Source: Clostridia bacterium (GTDB lineage Bacteria; Bacillota; Clostridia; TANB77; CAG-508). Taken from it: a DNA stretch of 38,381 bases. Shown one piece after another: positions 23,531-32,574 of the stretch. Each line of letters opens with the position of its first letter. Position 1 is the first letter of the stretch. The position numbers and the translations under genes are program-made. The notes under the pieces are model-generated. The model searched no databases. It was not told where the DNA came from and saw nothing but the letters and a program-made list of their open reading frames with translations. The stretch covers positions 1 through 38,381 of the forward strand of contig CAAEBO010000056.1 of NCBI GenBank assembly GCA_900754085.1, in the 5' to 3' direction.

Positions 23531-24214
23531 ATGAAACAAGTAGGATTTGTAGGAGCTTTTGATAAAACAGATTTAATAATATATATTGCTAAAATCCTAA
23601 CTGTGTTAGGCAAAAGAGTATTAATTGCAGATACAACAATTACGCAGAAAGCAAAATATGTTGTGCCTGCATTAAATCCTACTTTGTCTTATATAACAGA
23701 GTTTGAAGAAATAGATATAGCAGTTGGATTTAAAAATGTAGAAGCAATAGCAAATTATACTAATAGAAGCGTAGATACACTAGAGTATGATTATTTATTA
23801 TTAGATATAGATAGTGCTGAAAGCGCAATGAATTTTAGAATAGATAGATCTGTACAGAACTTTTTTGTAACTTCTTTCGATACTTACGATATAAGAAGAG
23901 GAATAGAAATATTAGGACAATTTCAAACTCCAATAAAAATGACAAAAGTACTATTTTCTAAAGAAGTTTCTAAAGAAGATGATGAATATTTAAATTATTT
24001 ATCATTAGGTGCAAAAGTTATGTGGGAAGATGAAAGAATATATTTTCCTTTAGAAATGGGAGATAAAACAGCAATAATAAATAACCAAAAAGTTGCAAAA
24101 GTTAGATTCGAGAATTTAACAAGTATGTATAAAGATGGAATGGAATTTATAATTGCTAAAATAGATCAAGCGTTTCAAGGGCCAAATATAAGAAAAATTA
24201 TAAAAGAAATTTAA
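23531..24214 (+). CDS. MinD/CpaE-like protein 1 with altered P-loop
   Basis: A 227-residue protein with the fold pattern of the MinD/ParA group: VGFVGAFDKTDLIIYIAKIL in the P-loop position, then KRVLIADTT, DYLLLDIDSAE and VKVLFSKE-like strands. The P-loop reads GAFDKTD, keeping Lys-Thr but lacking the deviant Walker A signature Lys and central Gly. In Tad systems the TadZ/CpaE relative marks the assembly site at the membrane. It is 18 bases after the CpaB-like gene with AGGAGG before ATG 23531. Confidence 0.7.
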   Translation: MKQVGFVGAFDKTDLIIYIAKILTVLGKRVLIADTTITQKAKYVVPALNPTLSYITEFEEIDIAVGFKNVEAIANYTNRSVDTLEYDYLLLDIDSAESAMNFRIDRSVQNFFVTSFDTYDIRRGIEILGQFQTPIKMTKVLFSKEVSKEDDEYLNYLSLGAKVMWEDERIYFPLEMGDKTAIINNQKVAKVRFENLTSMYKDGMEFIIAKIDQAFQGPNIRKIIKEI

Positions 24215-24231
24215 TCTTAAAGGAGAGAAAA

Positions 24232-25065
24232 ATGGCTATAGTATCTTTTTGGACAGAAGATGACAAAGAAACAGGACAAACATCAACAGCTATTGCTGTT
24301 GCAACACAAATGGCAATACAACATAATAAAAAAGTATTACTAATTTCAACATATGAAAATAATAAAGAGATAGATGCGGCATATATAAAACCACAAGCAC
24401 AAAAAAGTAATTTATTATCTTTTTTAAATTTAAATAAAAAAACTGTAGGAATAGAATCTGGTGTTACTGGATTAATGAAAATTGAAGGTAGTAATAAATT
24501 GTCACCAGAATTAATAAAAGATTATACAGGTATAATTTTTAAAGAAAGACTAGAAGTATTATCTGGCTATGATGGTGTAGAAACACCAACAATAGATGCT
24601 TTTTATGTATCTTTAATAAAAAAAGCTAACATGGTTTATGATATTGTACTAGTAGATCTAAAAAAAGGAATTAACGAATTAGCACAAGATATTTTAACAA
24701 TTTCAGATGTAGTTGTTTATGGTATGACACAAAAGAGACATTCTATAGAAGTATATTCAAAATCTAGAAAAGATGGATATACCTCAAAGAATTATAATAT
24801 TGTTGGATATATTGGAAGATATGATAAGTTTTCTAAATATACACAAAAAAATATCTTAAGAACAATAAAAACAAAAGATTCGCTATTTCCAATAGTGTAT
24901 AATACTTTATTTTCTGATGCGTGTGATGAAGGATTAGTAGTTGATTATTTCCTAAAAATGCAAACTATGTCAGAAAAAGATAGAAATGAGAATTTCTTAA
25001 ATAATATAAAAGAGTTAATAAAGGGAATTTTGTATAAGATAGACGAAATGCAAATGATGAGATAA
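24232..25065 (+). CDS. MinD/CpaE-like protein 2 with altered P-loop
   Basis: A 277-residue MinD/ParA-like protein. The N-terminus VSFWTEDDKETGQTSTAIAVA occupies the P-loop position with TGQTST where GKTT is expected, so the nucleotide-binding Lys is Gln. Later strands KKVLLISTYE, YDIVLVDLKKG and ISDVVVYGMTQ follow the MinD plan. With the preceding gene it makes a tandem pair of divergent TadZ/CpaE-like proteins, perhaps a heterodimer with little ATP hydrolysis. AAAGGAGAG precedes ATG 24232. Confidence 0.7.
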   Translation: MAIVSFWTEDDKETGQTSTAIAVATQMAIQHNKKVLLISTYENNKEIDAAYIKPQAQKSNLLSFLNLNKKTVGIESGVTGLMKIEGSNKLSPELIKDYTGIIFKERLEVLSGYDGVETPTIDAFYVSLIKKANMVYDIVLVDLKKGINELAQDILTISDVVVYGMTQKRHSIEVYSKSRKDGYTSKNYNIVGYIGRYDKFSKYTQKNILRTIKTKDSLFPIVYNTLFSDACDEGLVVDYFLKMQTMSEKDRNENFLNNIKELIKGILYKIDEMQMMR

Positions 25066-25086
25066 GCTAAGGAAGGAGTTTCAGAG

Positions 25087-27039
25087 ATGGTTCTTAATAT
25101 TGTATTAATACTAGTTGTTGCATTAATATTTGTATATTTTGTTTATAGAAGTATTCAAAAGAAAAAGAATGCAGAACTAGAAAAAATGGTAGATGTTGAT
25201 GACCAAACATATACATTAAAAAAGATGACAGAATATATCAAGAAAAGACTTGATGAAATTACAAAAATCAATTTATATGATTTGGGACTAACAGAAGAAG
25301 AATTAAAAAGAAGAAAAAATAAAAAATATGAACTAAAAAAAGCCTTAAAAGGTTGTACATATGGAGATGTTAATGATAAGAAATATGTAAAAGAATTAAT
25401 TTACGACATACTTTCAAAAGAGTATGGGGTAGACGAAACAAACATATCAAAATCAATTCCTTTTGATATTCCTTCATTACTTACACCACAAGACAAATTT
25501 GATATTATTATATATATGTATAAAAAAGAATTTGGATATGAAGCATTAACAGAATTAATTAAAAAATACAACTTAGCTACTTTAAAATATGTTGCAGGAG
25601 ATGCTAAGCCTTGTTATGTAATAACAGAAGAAGAAATTAACGATATATATGAAAAAGAAGGATTAGTACTTACTTTTTCAGATAAATTAAATGTAGTTGT
25701 ACAAAGAATATATCAACATTATAAAGGATACAGTTCTATAGATGAAGTAAGAGATATGAACATAGATGGTGTATCTGGTGGTGTATCTGGACTTCCAGAA
25801 AGCTTTTTAAGCCAAGTTGCACAAACAGATGGTGACTATTTAAATGAAGTTATGGAACACAAAGTACCACGTGCTTGTGATAGTATTTGGATATTCTTCC
25901 AAGGTAAATCTATACGTTTAGCATTTTTATCTTTTGGATCAGAAGCAGAACTAAAAAGAGTTTGTCAAAACATTTATAAATATAATAATCCAGGACAATT
26001 GTCAGATACAAATGGTTATAAAATTAACGAAATGAAAGATGGTTCTCGTGTTGTTGTTGTAAGACCAAGTTTCTCTGAAACATGGGCATTCTTTGTAAGA
26101 AAATTCGACGTAAAGCGTGCAACATTAGAACAATTAATAACAATACCTGGAAAAGAAGATGCAATATCATTATTAAAATATTTAGTAAAAGGAGCTCGTA
26201 TCATATCACTTACAGGAGAGCAAGGTTGTGGTAAAACAACAATGCTTATGGGTATGATAGAAAATATTTATGAAACAATGAACATAAGGGTTCAAGAAAC
26301 AGCTTTCGAGCTTCACTTAAGAAAAATTTATCCAACAAGGAACATATTAACATTTAGAGAAACAGAAACAATTTCTGGACAAGAAGGTCTAGACGTTCAG
26401 AAAAAGACAGATGGTTCTGTTAACATCATTGGTGAGGTTGCAACAGACCCAGTTGCTTCTTGGATGATTCAGGCAGCTCAGGTTGCTTCTAAGTTCACAT
26501 TATTTACACACCATGCTAAAACATTTCCAGATTTAGTTACAGCATTAAGAAACTCTATGCTTAGAACTGGTGTGTTTACAAATGAAAAAACAGCAGAAGA
26601 ACAAGTTGTACAAGTATTAAATTTTGATATCCACTTAGTAAAAGACTTTAGAGGTAGAAGATATATAGAAAGAGTTACAGAATGTATACCAGTAGAAGAA
26701 AAAAATGAATATACATTCGACTTTAGAAATGAAAAAACTTTAGAAGGAAAATTTGAAAAATTCTTCGACAATGCAACACATTATTTTACAAAAATTACAA
26801 ACAAACAATTATATACATATAGAAACATTATGGAATATCATGATGGAGAATATGTTATTACAAACAAAATTTCAGATCATAACTTACAAGAAATGAGATT
26901 AAACATGGATGATAAAGATTTAGCAGATTTTGATAGATTTATAGAAAGCCATTGGGGAGTTTCAAAAGTAACTGCAAATGTTGCAGATGAATCTAAAACT
27001 GTTAAAAGAGCAGGAAGACCAAGAAAGACAAAAGAATAA
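25087..27039 (+). CDS. TadA/CpaF-like secretion ATPase, membrane-anchored
   Basis: A 650-residue ATPase of the type II/IV secretion superfamily. Residues about 3-21 are hydrophobic, an anchor not usual for TadA. A helical N-terminal domain follows, then the ATPase core with Walker A GEQGCGKTT at 377-385, an Asp-box region (ETAFELHLRKIYP), a Walker B-like IIGEVATDPVASWMIQAAQ and a His-box like FTLFTHHAKTF. The Walker B region reads GEVATDP where CpaF proteins have GEVRGxE. It would power pilin assembly with the fused TadB/TadC protein. AAGGAGTT precedes ATG 25087; the C-terminus is basic. Confidence 0.88.
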   Translation: MVLNIVLILVVALIFVYFVYRSIQKKKNAELEKMVDVDDQTYTLKKMTEYIKKRLDEITKINLYDLGLTEEELKRRKNKKYELKKALKGCTYGDVNDKKYVKELIYDILSKEYGVDETNISKSIPFDIPSLLTPQDKFDIIIYMYKKEFGYEALTELIKKYNLATLKYVAGDAKPCYVITEEEINDIYEKEGLVLTFSDKLNVVVQRIYQHYKGYSSIDEVRDMNIDGVSGGVSGLPESFLSQVAQTDGDYLNEVMEHKVPRACDSIWIFFQGKSIRLAFLSFGSEAELKRVCQNIYKYNNPGQLSDTNGYKINEMKDGSRVVVVRPSFSETWAFFVRKFDVKRATLEQLITIPGKEDAISLLKYLVKGARIISLTGEQGCGKTTMLMGMIENIYETMNIRVQETAFELHLRKIYPTRNILTFRETETISGQEGLDVQKKTDGSVNIIGEVATDPVASWMIQAAQVASKFTLFTHHAKTFPDLVTALRNSMLRTGVFTNEKTAEEQVVQVLNFDIHLVKDFRGRRYIERVTECIPVEEKNEYTFDFRNEKTLEGKFEKFFDNATHYFTKITNKQLYTYRNIMEYHDGEYVITNKISDHNLQEMRLNMDDKDLADFDRFIESHWGVSKVTANVADESKTVKRAGRPRKTKE

Positions 27040-27064
27040 TAAGAAAGGGGTGTACAAGCCTTAA

Positions 27065-29137
27065 ATGTCAGATAAATTATTATTATATTTGCTTATAGGT
27101 GTGTGTGTTGTTTTTCTAGTAATTGTAATTGCTTATTTACAAATTAGGAAAAAAATGCAAAGTTCACAATATAAACAATTACAGCAATTAAGACAAGGAA
27201 CACAGAAATCAGCATTTTCTGCAGATATTATATATCAAAAACTATATTTAACATATAGAAAAATTCCACTTGTTAAGCGTTACTTATTAAAATTACGTAG
27301 AAGATTGGAAATATTAAACATAGATGATGAATATTTAACAAGAAAACAAGCTTCACAAATATTAACAAAAGGCTTAGTAATTGTTATACCTCTTACTATT
27401 CTTATTATAGCACTTACATATACTAACTTTATGTTATTAGGAATTTTAATAATATTCGAAATTTTTATAATGGATAGTATGATCGATGGAATGGTTGATA
27501 AAATAGATAACAATTTATTAAAACAACAAATTAATTTCTTTGGTGAAATAAGACATGCTTACCACGAATTTAATATGGTAGAAGAAGCTATTTATCAAAC
27601 AGCACAGGACAACGAATTAGAAGTTTCTAGACAAGCTGAAAAAATTTATGAAATTTTAATTTCAGATGATCCAGAAATGGAATTAGAAAAATATTATGAT
27701 ATAGCACCAAATAGTTACTTAAAGGAATTTGCTGGAATTTCTTATTTAACAAAAGAATATGGAGATAGAAAGCAAAATGGTGCATCTTTATATTTGAAGA
27801 ACTTAAATAATATAACACAAGAAATGCAGTTAGAAATTTTAAAAAGAGATAAATTAGATTATGTTTTCCAAAGTTTATCTGTAATTTCTATTGTACCAAT
27901 GCTATTTTTGGAAACAATTAAAAATTGGTCAGTAGATCAATTCTCATTTACTAAAAGTTTTTATATGGGAAAACAAGGTATGATTGTCCAAATTCTAGTA
28001 ATTGTATTAACTTTTATATGTTATACATTAACTAGAAAATTAAAAGATAATGGATCAGTTAATACCAAAACACAAAACACAGAAAATCCATGGCAAGAAA
28101 AATTATATAGAAAGAAACCAATTAGAAAATTTGTAAATTTATTTATGCCTAAAGAAGGTACAAAAGATTATAGAAAACAAAAAGAATTATTAAAAGACGC
28201 AGCATCACCTTTAAAATTATCTTGGGTATATATAAATAGAATAGTACTATTTATTGTTGTATTTATTGTTTCTATAATAGTAATGGTTTACTTACACAAA
28301 CTGCAAGTGGATTATATTTATACAGAGCCAACCTCGAATTATGACTTAATGGGAGATATGGGGGAAGCTGATGAACAAAGAGCAATAGAAAGAACTAAAA
28401 TAGACAATGTATTTTTAGATAAATTTAGAGGCAATTTAAAAACAACTCAAAATGATATACTAAAATCAATGAAAAGATCAAAATACTATGAAGGGGCTAC
28501 AGATGACACACTGGCAACAGATTCTGAAAGAATATATGGAAAATTACAAACTATAAATGGGGAATATTTAAAATGGTTTGAAATTTTAATAGGATTAGTA
28601 TTTGGATTAATAGGATACGCATTCCCAATATTACTTTTAATATTCCAAAAGAAAATGCGTCAAATGGAAATGGAAAACGAAGTAATGCAGTTCCAGACCA
28701 TTATATTAATGCTTATGAGAATTGAAAGAGTAAATGTTGAAATGATATTAGAATGGTTAGAAAGATATGCAAATATCTTTAAAGAACCAATTAGTAAATG
28801 TGTTAATAACTATGAAGCAGGTGCTTGGGAGGCCTTGGAACAATTAAAAGAAGATATTTCTTACCAAGATATGATAAGAATAGTAGAAAGTCTTCAAGCT
28901 GCAGTAGAAAAAATACCTATTGTTGAAGCATTTGATGAATTAGATACAGAAAGAGATTACTACCAAGCTAAGAGAAAAGAATCTAATGATAGATTAATAT
29001 CTAGTAAAGGACTAATTGGAAAAGGTATAGGTTTTGCACCTATGGTATGTATGTTTGTTGGATACCTAATAGCACCATTAGTATTTATAGGATTAACAAG
29101 TATGTCAAGTTCATTCTCTACAATGTCATCAATGTAA
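27065..29137 (+). CDS. TadB-TadC-like integral membrane platform protein (fused, 690 aa)
   Basis: The protein has an N-terminal helix, then two T2SF-like halves. The first (about 80-330) has helices near 100-145 and 270-320; the second (about 380-690) has helices near 385-408, 500-530 and 660-680, with LQAAVEKIPIVEAFDELDTERDYYQAKR, a typical T2SF region. Flp systems normally have separate TadB and TadC, each about 300 residues; length and internal duplication suggest one polypeptide does both. An insert between halves (about 410-490) faces outside. The distance from AAGGGGTG to ATG 27065 is longer than usual. Confidence 0.75.
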   Translation: MSDKLLLYLLIGVCVVFLVIVIAYLQIRKKMQSSQYKQLQQLRQGTQKSAFSADIIYQKLYLTYRKIPLVKRYLLKLRRRLEILNIDDEYLTRKQASQILTKGLVIVIPLTILIIALTYTNFMLLGILIIFEIFIMDSMIDGMVDKIDNNLLKQQINFFGEIRHAYHEFNMVEEAIYQTAQDNELEVSRQAEKIYEILISDDPEMELEKYYDIAPNSYLKEFAGISYLTKEYGDRKQNGASLYLKNLNNITQEMQLEILKRDKLDYVFQSLSVISIVPMLFLETIKNWSVDQFSFTKSFYMGKQGMIVQILVIVLTFICYTLTRKLKDNGSVNTKTQNTENPWQEKLYRKKPIRKFVNLFMPKEGTKDYRKQKELLKDAASPLKLSWVYINRIVLFIVVFIVSIIVMVYLHKLQVDYIYTEPTSNYDLMGDMGEADEQRAIERTKIDNVFLDKFRGNLKTTQNDILKSMKRSKYYEGATDDTLATDSERIYGKLQTINGEYLKWFEILIGLVFGLIGYAFPILLLIFQKKMRQMEMENEVMQFQTIILMLMRIERVNVEMILEWLERYANIFKEPISKCVNNYEAGAWEALEQLKEDISYQDMIRIVESLQAAVEKIPIVEAFDELDTERDYYQAKRKESNDRLISSKGLIGKGIGFAPMVCMFVGYLIAPLVFIGLTSMSSSFSTMSSM

Positions 29138-29154
29138 AGTAAAGGAGAAAGAAT

Positions 29155-29799
29155 ATGGAGAACGCATCAAAAGCATTAACCATTGCTGGAGGAGTTTTAA
29201 TTGCAGTTATGCTTGCAGTGCTAGTATATTATGTTTTTACTCAGTGGGGTGAAAGCCAAAAAATGAAACAAGAAGACGTAGATACTGTAAAAATAGAAGA
29301 ATTTAATAAAAGCTATTTATCATATGAAAAAGTTTTATATGGTAGCGAATTATTAGGTCTTGTAAATAAAATGAGTGATTACAATATTAGTGATGATGTA
29401 AGGTATAATTCTTATGGAACAATGGATTTAAAAGTAGAAATAAAATTATTATCAGGTTCAACCGATAATTTATTTAATAGAACAGGAACTTATAGCTTAT
29501 CTACAATAAAAAGAACTATTGATGATGTTATGAGGGATACTGTAGAAAAATATAAAGGTAAAGTTTCAGATTCACAATGGGAATTTTTAGCTAAGTCTAG
29601 TAACAATAGCGAGCAAAGTTTTGATAACTTATGCAACGAATTAAATATTAGCTCAAGTGTGAATAGAAGAGAGTTACAAGAATCAGCAAAAGAATATTAT
29701 AAATATGTACAATTTAAAAGAATGAAGTTTAAACATAAAGAAACTACATTTTTTGACACAGGCAGAGTAAAAAATATGTCTTTTGTTGAAACTAAATAA
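29155..29799 (+). CDS. Pilin-like protein 1, leaderless MENASKAL type (214 aa)
   Basis: Begins MENASKALTIAGGVLIAVML, so the membrane helix starts at about residue 7 with a negative Glu2 and no basic leader or prepilin peptidase site. The exposed part has the family segment FNKSYLSYEKVLYGSELLGLVNKMSDYN at about residues 44-71. It is the largest of the family, with a Lys-rich C-terminal third. AAAGGAGA precedes ATG 29155. It is likely a structural or minor subunit; no direct proof. Confidence 0.75.
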   Translation: MENASKALTIAGGVLIAVMLAVLVYYVFTQWGESQKMKQEDVDTVKIEEFNKSYLSYEKVLYGSELLGLVNKMSDYNISDDVRYNSYGTMDLKVEIKLLSGSTDNLFNRTGTYSLSTIKRTIDDVMRDTVEKYKGKVSDSQWEFLAKSSNNSEQSFDNLCNELNISSSVNRRELQESAKEYYKYVQFKRMKFKHKETTFFDTGRVKNMSFVETK

Positions 29800-29827
29800 A
29801 TTTTATAAAAAGGAGGGCAACTAATTT

Positions 29828-30271
29828 ATGGAGAATGCATCAAAAGCACTTATAATAGCTGGTGGAATGTTAATAGCAATAATGGTTGCCTCACTATTTG
29901 TATATTTATTTACAAGCTATGGAAAATATGCAAATGATATGTATGACAAAATAAATAGAAGACAAATAACACAGGAAAATAATGAATATACAAAATATGA
30001 AGGAGCTAAAGATAACACAATATATGACGTAGTTACAGTTGTAAATAAAGCAAAAGATAATAATGAATCATTAGGGATTCAAGCAGGTGATAGAGGATAT
30101 ATATCTGTAGGAATAAATGGAATAAATTCTAATTTGCAAAATGCAAGTACAGACTATATTACAAACCTTTTGCAAGAACATGCAAGAAATGGCACATTAT
30201 TTGGGTGCAATGTATTTGAAGATTCAGAAGGATTAATTAACAAAGTAACATTTGTGCCTGTAGGCCCATAA
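29828..30271 (+). CDS. Pilin-like protein 2, leaderless MENASKAL type (147 aa)
   Basis: Starts MENASKALIIAGGMLIAIMV, nearly the same as pilin-like proteins 1 and 4. After the helix it has NNEYTKYEGAKDNTIYDVVTVVNKAKDNN, the same motif as its paralogues (Y-x-G, hydrophobic pairs, N-x-A-x-D-N-N). A short beta-rich domain with two Cys-free repeats and a single Cys near the C-terminus completes it. AGGAGGG lies upstream of ATG 29828. Confidence 0.75.
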   Translation: MENASKALIIAGGMLIAIMVASLFVYLFTSYGKYANDMYDKINRRQITQENNEYTKYEGAKDNTIYDVVTVVNKAKDNNESLGIQAGDRGYISVGINGINSNLQNASTDYITNLLQEHARNGTLFGCNVFEDSEGLINKVTFVPVGP

Positions 30272-30299
30272 ATTAACAACTTATTTAGTCTAAAAAATA

Positions 30300-30329
30300 T
30301 TTACAAAACTTGCCGAATAATGTTATAAT
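30300..30329 (+). promoter_or_regulatory. Internal promoter within the pilin-like gene group
   Basis: TTTACA (30300-30305), 18 bases, TATAAT (30324-30329), in the 71-base gap between pilin-like genes 2 and 3. This would let gene 3 and those after it be expressed separately from the assembly genes. Confidence 0.6.
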
Positions 30330-30348
30330 GTAAAAAGAAAGGTTGCAT

Positions 30349-30780
30349 ATGAAAAATACAATAATAATTATAAGTGTTATAGCAACTTGTATAGTAATAT
30401 CAATTACATATGCATTTTCAATGCATAAAAAAGATGTAAATCAAATAAAAAAATTCAACAACGAATTTTCAGAATATATAGGTCAAGAATTTTATGGAAC
30501 AGAACTTGCAACAATAATAAATTTGGCAATAGATAATAATGAAAAAAATAAAATACCAAAAGATTCGAATGGTAAATATATTCAAGATGATTTATATTCT
30601 GTAAGAGTAGATATATACATGACAGACACAGAAAAAACTTATAGTATGGAAAAACTAAATGCAGGAGATATTTCTAATTTAGTAAAAAACTATAGTAATG
30701 TAAAATTTAAATGTACAAAAGTTGAATATCACAAAAGTAACAAAAGAATAAGTTACTTATATATTGAACAAATAGCTTAA
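30349..30780 (+). CDS. Pilin-like protein 3, divergent N-terminus (143 aa)
   Basis: The N-terminus MKNTIIIISVIATCIVISIT is hydrophobic but lacks MENASKAL. The following segment FNNEFSEYIGQEFYGTELATIINLAIDNNEKN matches its neighbours (F-N-x-x-F-x-x-Y-x-G, G-T-x-x-A, I-x-L-A-x-D-N-N), so it belongs to the same family. A Cys at about residue 13 could be processed, but no clear lipobox is present. ATG 30349 is preceded by AAAGG at 6 bases; an in-frame TTG 30343 is less likely. Confidence 0.7.
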   Translation: MKNTIIIISVIATCIVISITYAFSMHKKDVNQIKKFNNEFSEYIGQEFYGTELATIINLAIDNNEKNKIPKDSNGKYIQDDLYSVRVDIYMTDTEKTYSMEKLNAGDISNLVKNYSNVKFKCTKVEYHKSNKRISYLYIEQIA

Positions 30781-30838
30781 TTTAGTTAGTAAGGTTTTTT
30801 TAAAATATATATTATAAATAACAAAGGAGGAATTTATT

Positions 30839-31243
30839 ATGGAGAATGCATCAAAAGCATTAATCATAGCAGGAGCAATATTACTTGCAATTTTAATTAT
30901 AGGATTAGGAGTTTTTATTTTTAACAAAGCTAAAAGTGCTACAAATATGGATGACTTAGATAGCCAACAAGTAGAAGCACATAACTCTACATTCCAAAAT
31001 TATGAAGGAACAATAAATGGTACACAAGCAAAAGCATTAATAGATGCAGTTAGAAATAACAACCAAAGAATGCCAGATTTAGGTGATATTACAGTTAATG
31101 GAAAATCAGCTAATTCAGACTTAGCAAACATAAAAAATGGTTTTGAAGCAACAAAACAATATATTGTAACAATTGACGAATATCAAACTACAGAGGGACA
31201 ATATAAAGGATATATTACTGAGATGACAGTTACAGCAAGATAA
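30839..31243 (+). CDS. Pilin-like protein 4, leaderless MENASKAL type (134 aa)
   Basis: Starts MENASKALIIAGAILLAILI with the helix at about 7-29, then HNSTFQNYEGTINGTQAKALIDAVRNNN, the clearest version of the family motif, and a short C-terminal beta domain (QYIVTIDEYQTTEGQYKGYI). It is the most compact member and the best candidate for the major subunit. AAAGGAGG gives it the strongest ribosome binding site of the group, also consistent with a high-level product. Confidence 0.78.
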   Translation: MENASKALIIAGAILLAILIIGLGVFIFNKAKSATNMDDLDSQQVEAHNSTFQNYEGTINGTQAKALIDAVRNNNQRMPDLGDITVNGKSANSDLANIKNGFEATKQYIVTIDEYQTTEGQYKGYITEMTVTAR

Positions 31244-31262
31244 TAAATAAGGAGGAGTAATC

Positions 31263-31850
31263 ATGGAAAATGCAGTAGAAGCATTAAAAATGGCAGGTTT
31301 TATGCTATTATTTATAATTGCACTATCAATCACCATGGTTACTCTTACTCAAGCTAAAACAACAGCAGATAGTCTAGTAAAAAGTCAAGATAGGCAAGAA
31401 ACATACCAATACATAGAGCTTTCAGAAGATGAAACAAGATCATTTTCTAGGACAGTTACATTATCAGATATAATCCCAACATTATATCGATATGCTCAAG
31501 AAGACTATGCGGTACAATTTTATTATGCAAATGGATCACCATTAAATGACTTATACGAAAGTGGAGAAAAAAGAAATGGTGTTCATGTTAGAAAAAACGA
31601 TTTAGATTTAGATACAGAACATTGGGTAGAAAATGGTGTAACTAGATATGAAGAGTGGAGAGGTAATAGTGCTAAAATAAAAGAGCATGTAGATGATGTA
31701 GTCGAATATTTATTAGCCAATTACAAAGATGCTAAATTTATTGAAAGATTAGGAACAACAGAAGATTATGAAGAAAAAGATACTAATGAAATGGTTCCAG
31801 ATGTAAATAAACAGTATAAAAGGATAATAACATATACAGTAAAAAATTAA
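31263..31850 (+). CDS. Pilin-like protein 5, MENAVEAL type (195 aa)
   Basis: Starts MENAVEALKMAGFMLLFIIA, a variant of the MENASKAL start with Glu at residues 2 and 6. The exposed part has VTLSDIIPTLYRYAQEDYAVQFYYANG, a counterpart of the family motif, and a more acidic C-terminal domain with DVDDVVEYL-like helices. GGAGGAG precedes ATG 31263, 20 bases after the previous gene. Minor-pilin role is inference from position and shape. Confidence 0.7.
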   Translation: MENAVEALKMAGFMLLFIIALSITMVTLTQAKTTADSLVKSQDRQETYQYIELSEDETRSFSRTVTLSDIIPTLYRYAQEDYAVQFYYANGSPLNDLYESGEKRNGVHVRKNDLDLDTEHWVENGVTRYEEWRGNSAKIKEHVDDVVEYLLANYKDAKFIERLGTTEDYEEKDTNEMVPDVNKQYKRIITYTVKN

Positions 31851-31880
31851 TATTAAAAGGGAAATAGGAGGTAATGTAAA

Positions 31881-32414
31881 ATGGGAGATACAGTAGTTAC
31901 AATTTTAGCAATAGTATTAGCAGCTGTATTAATGTTTGTTTTCCCATTAATGTCAGTTGCTGACCGTAGTGATGATGTTTCACAATTATCTGTTCAAAAT
32001 AGCACAACTACATTTGTAGACAATATTCGTTCTACAGGAAGAATAACATTAGCAGAATACAATAGGTTTGCACAAGAAATTAATGCAACAGGAAATACAT
32101 ATGAAATAGAAATGGAAGTAAAAATTTTAGATGAAAATCCTGGTAAGAAAACAGCGCAAACAGCTTACGAAAAAATAGGTGAAAATGTGTATTATACAGA
32201 ATATACTACACAAATTTTAGAAGATTTAAACGATGCAAGAAATAATAATACTAAATATTTAAAAGAAGGAGATATTGTATCTGTTAGTGTAAAAAATACA
32301 AACACAACAATTTCTCAATTATTAAGAAACTTCTTCTATAGAGTAACAGGAAATGATTCTTCAACAATAGGAGCATCAAATGGAGGAATTGTTACTGTAA
32401 ATGGAAGAAATTAG
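31881..32414 (+). CDS. Pilin-like protein 6, MGDT type (177 aa)
   Basis: Starts MGDTVVTILAIVLAAVLMFV, again a membrane helix from about residue 4 with Asp at residue 3 and no leader. Then follow STGRITLAEYNRFAQEINATGNTYEIEMEV and a C-terminal part ending in SNGGIVTVNGRN. The I-T-x-x-E-Y-x-x-F pattern after a helix recalls TadE/TadG-type minor pilins. AGGAGG lies before ATG 31881. Last of the tight gene run; a terminator follows. Confidence 0.7.
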   Translation: MGDTVVTILAIVLAAVLMFVFPLMSVADRSDDVSQLSVQNSTTTFVDNIRSTGRITLAEYNRFAQEINATGNTYEIEMEVKILDENPGKKTAQTAYEKIGENVYYTEYTTQILEDLNDARNNNTKYLKEGDIVSVSVKNTNTTISQLLRNFFYRVTGNDSSTIGASNGGIVTVNGRN

Positions 32415-32429
32415 ATAACAAAGAAATAA

Positions 32430-32460
32430 GGGGTGTCTTGTAAAAAACACCTTTTTCTTT
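32430..32460 (+). terminator. Terminator of the Tad-like operon
   Basis: Short stem GGTGT (32432-32436) with ACACC (32447-32451), extended by G-T pairs, followed by TTTTTCTTTT. The remainder of the gap to 32574 is AT-rich; no gene. Confidence 0.6.
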
Positions 32461-32574
32461 TATTATATAAGAAATGTAGTTATATTTTTATGGTAAGTTT
32501 TAAATTTATATAATTAAGAAAAGCTATATTTTTTATATAATAAAAGAGTTACAAAAGTAAAGAGAGGAATAAAT

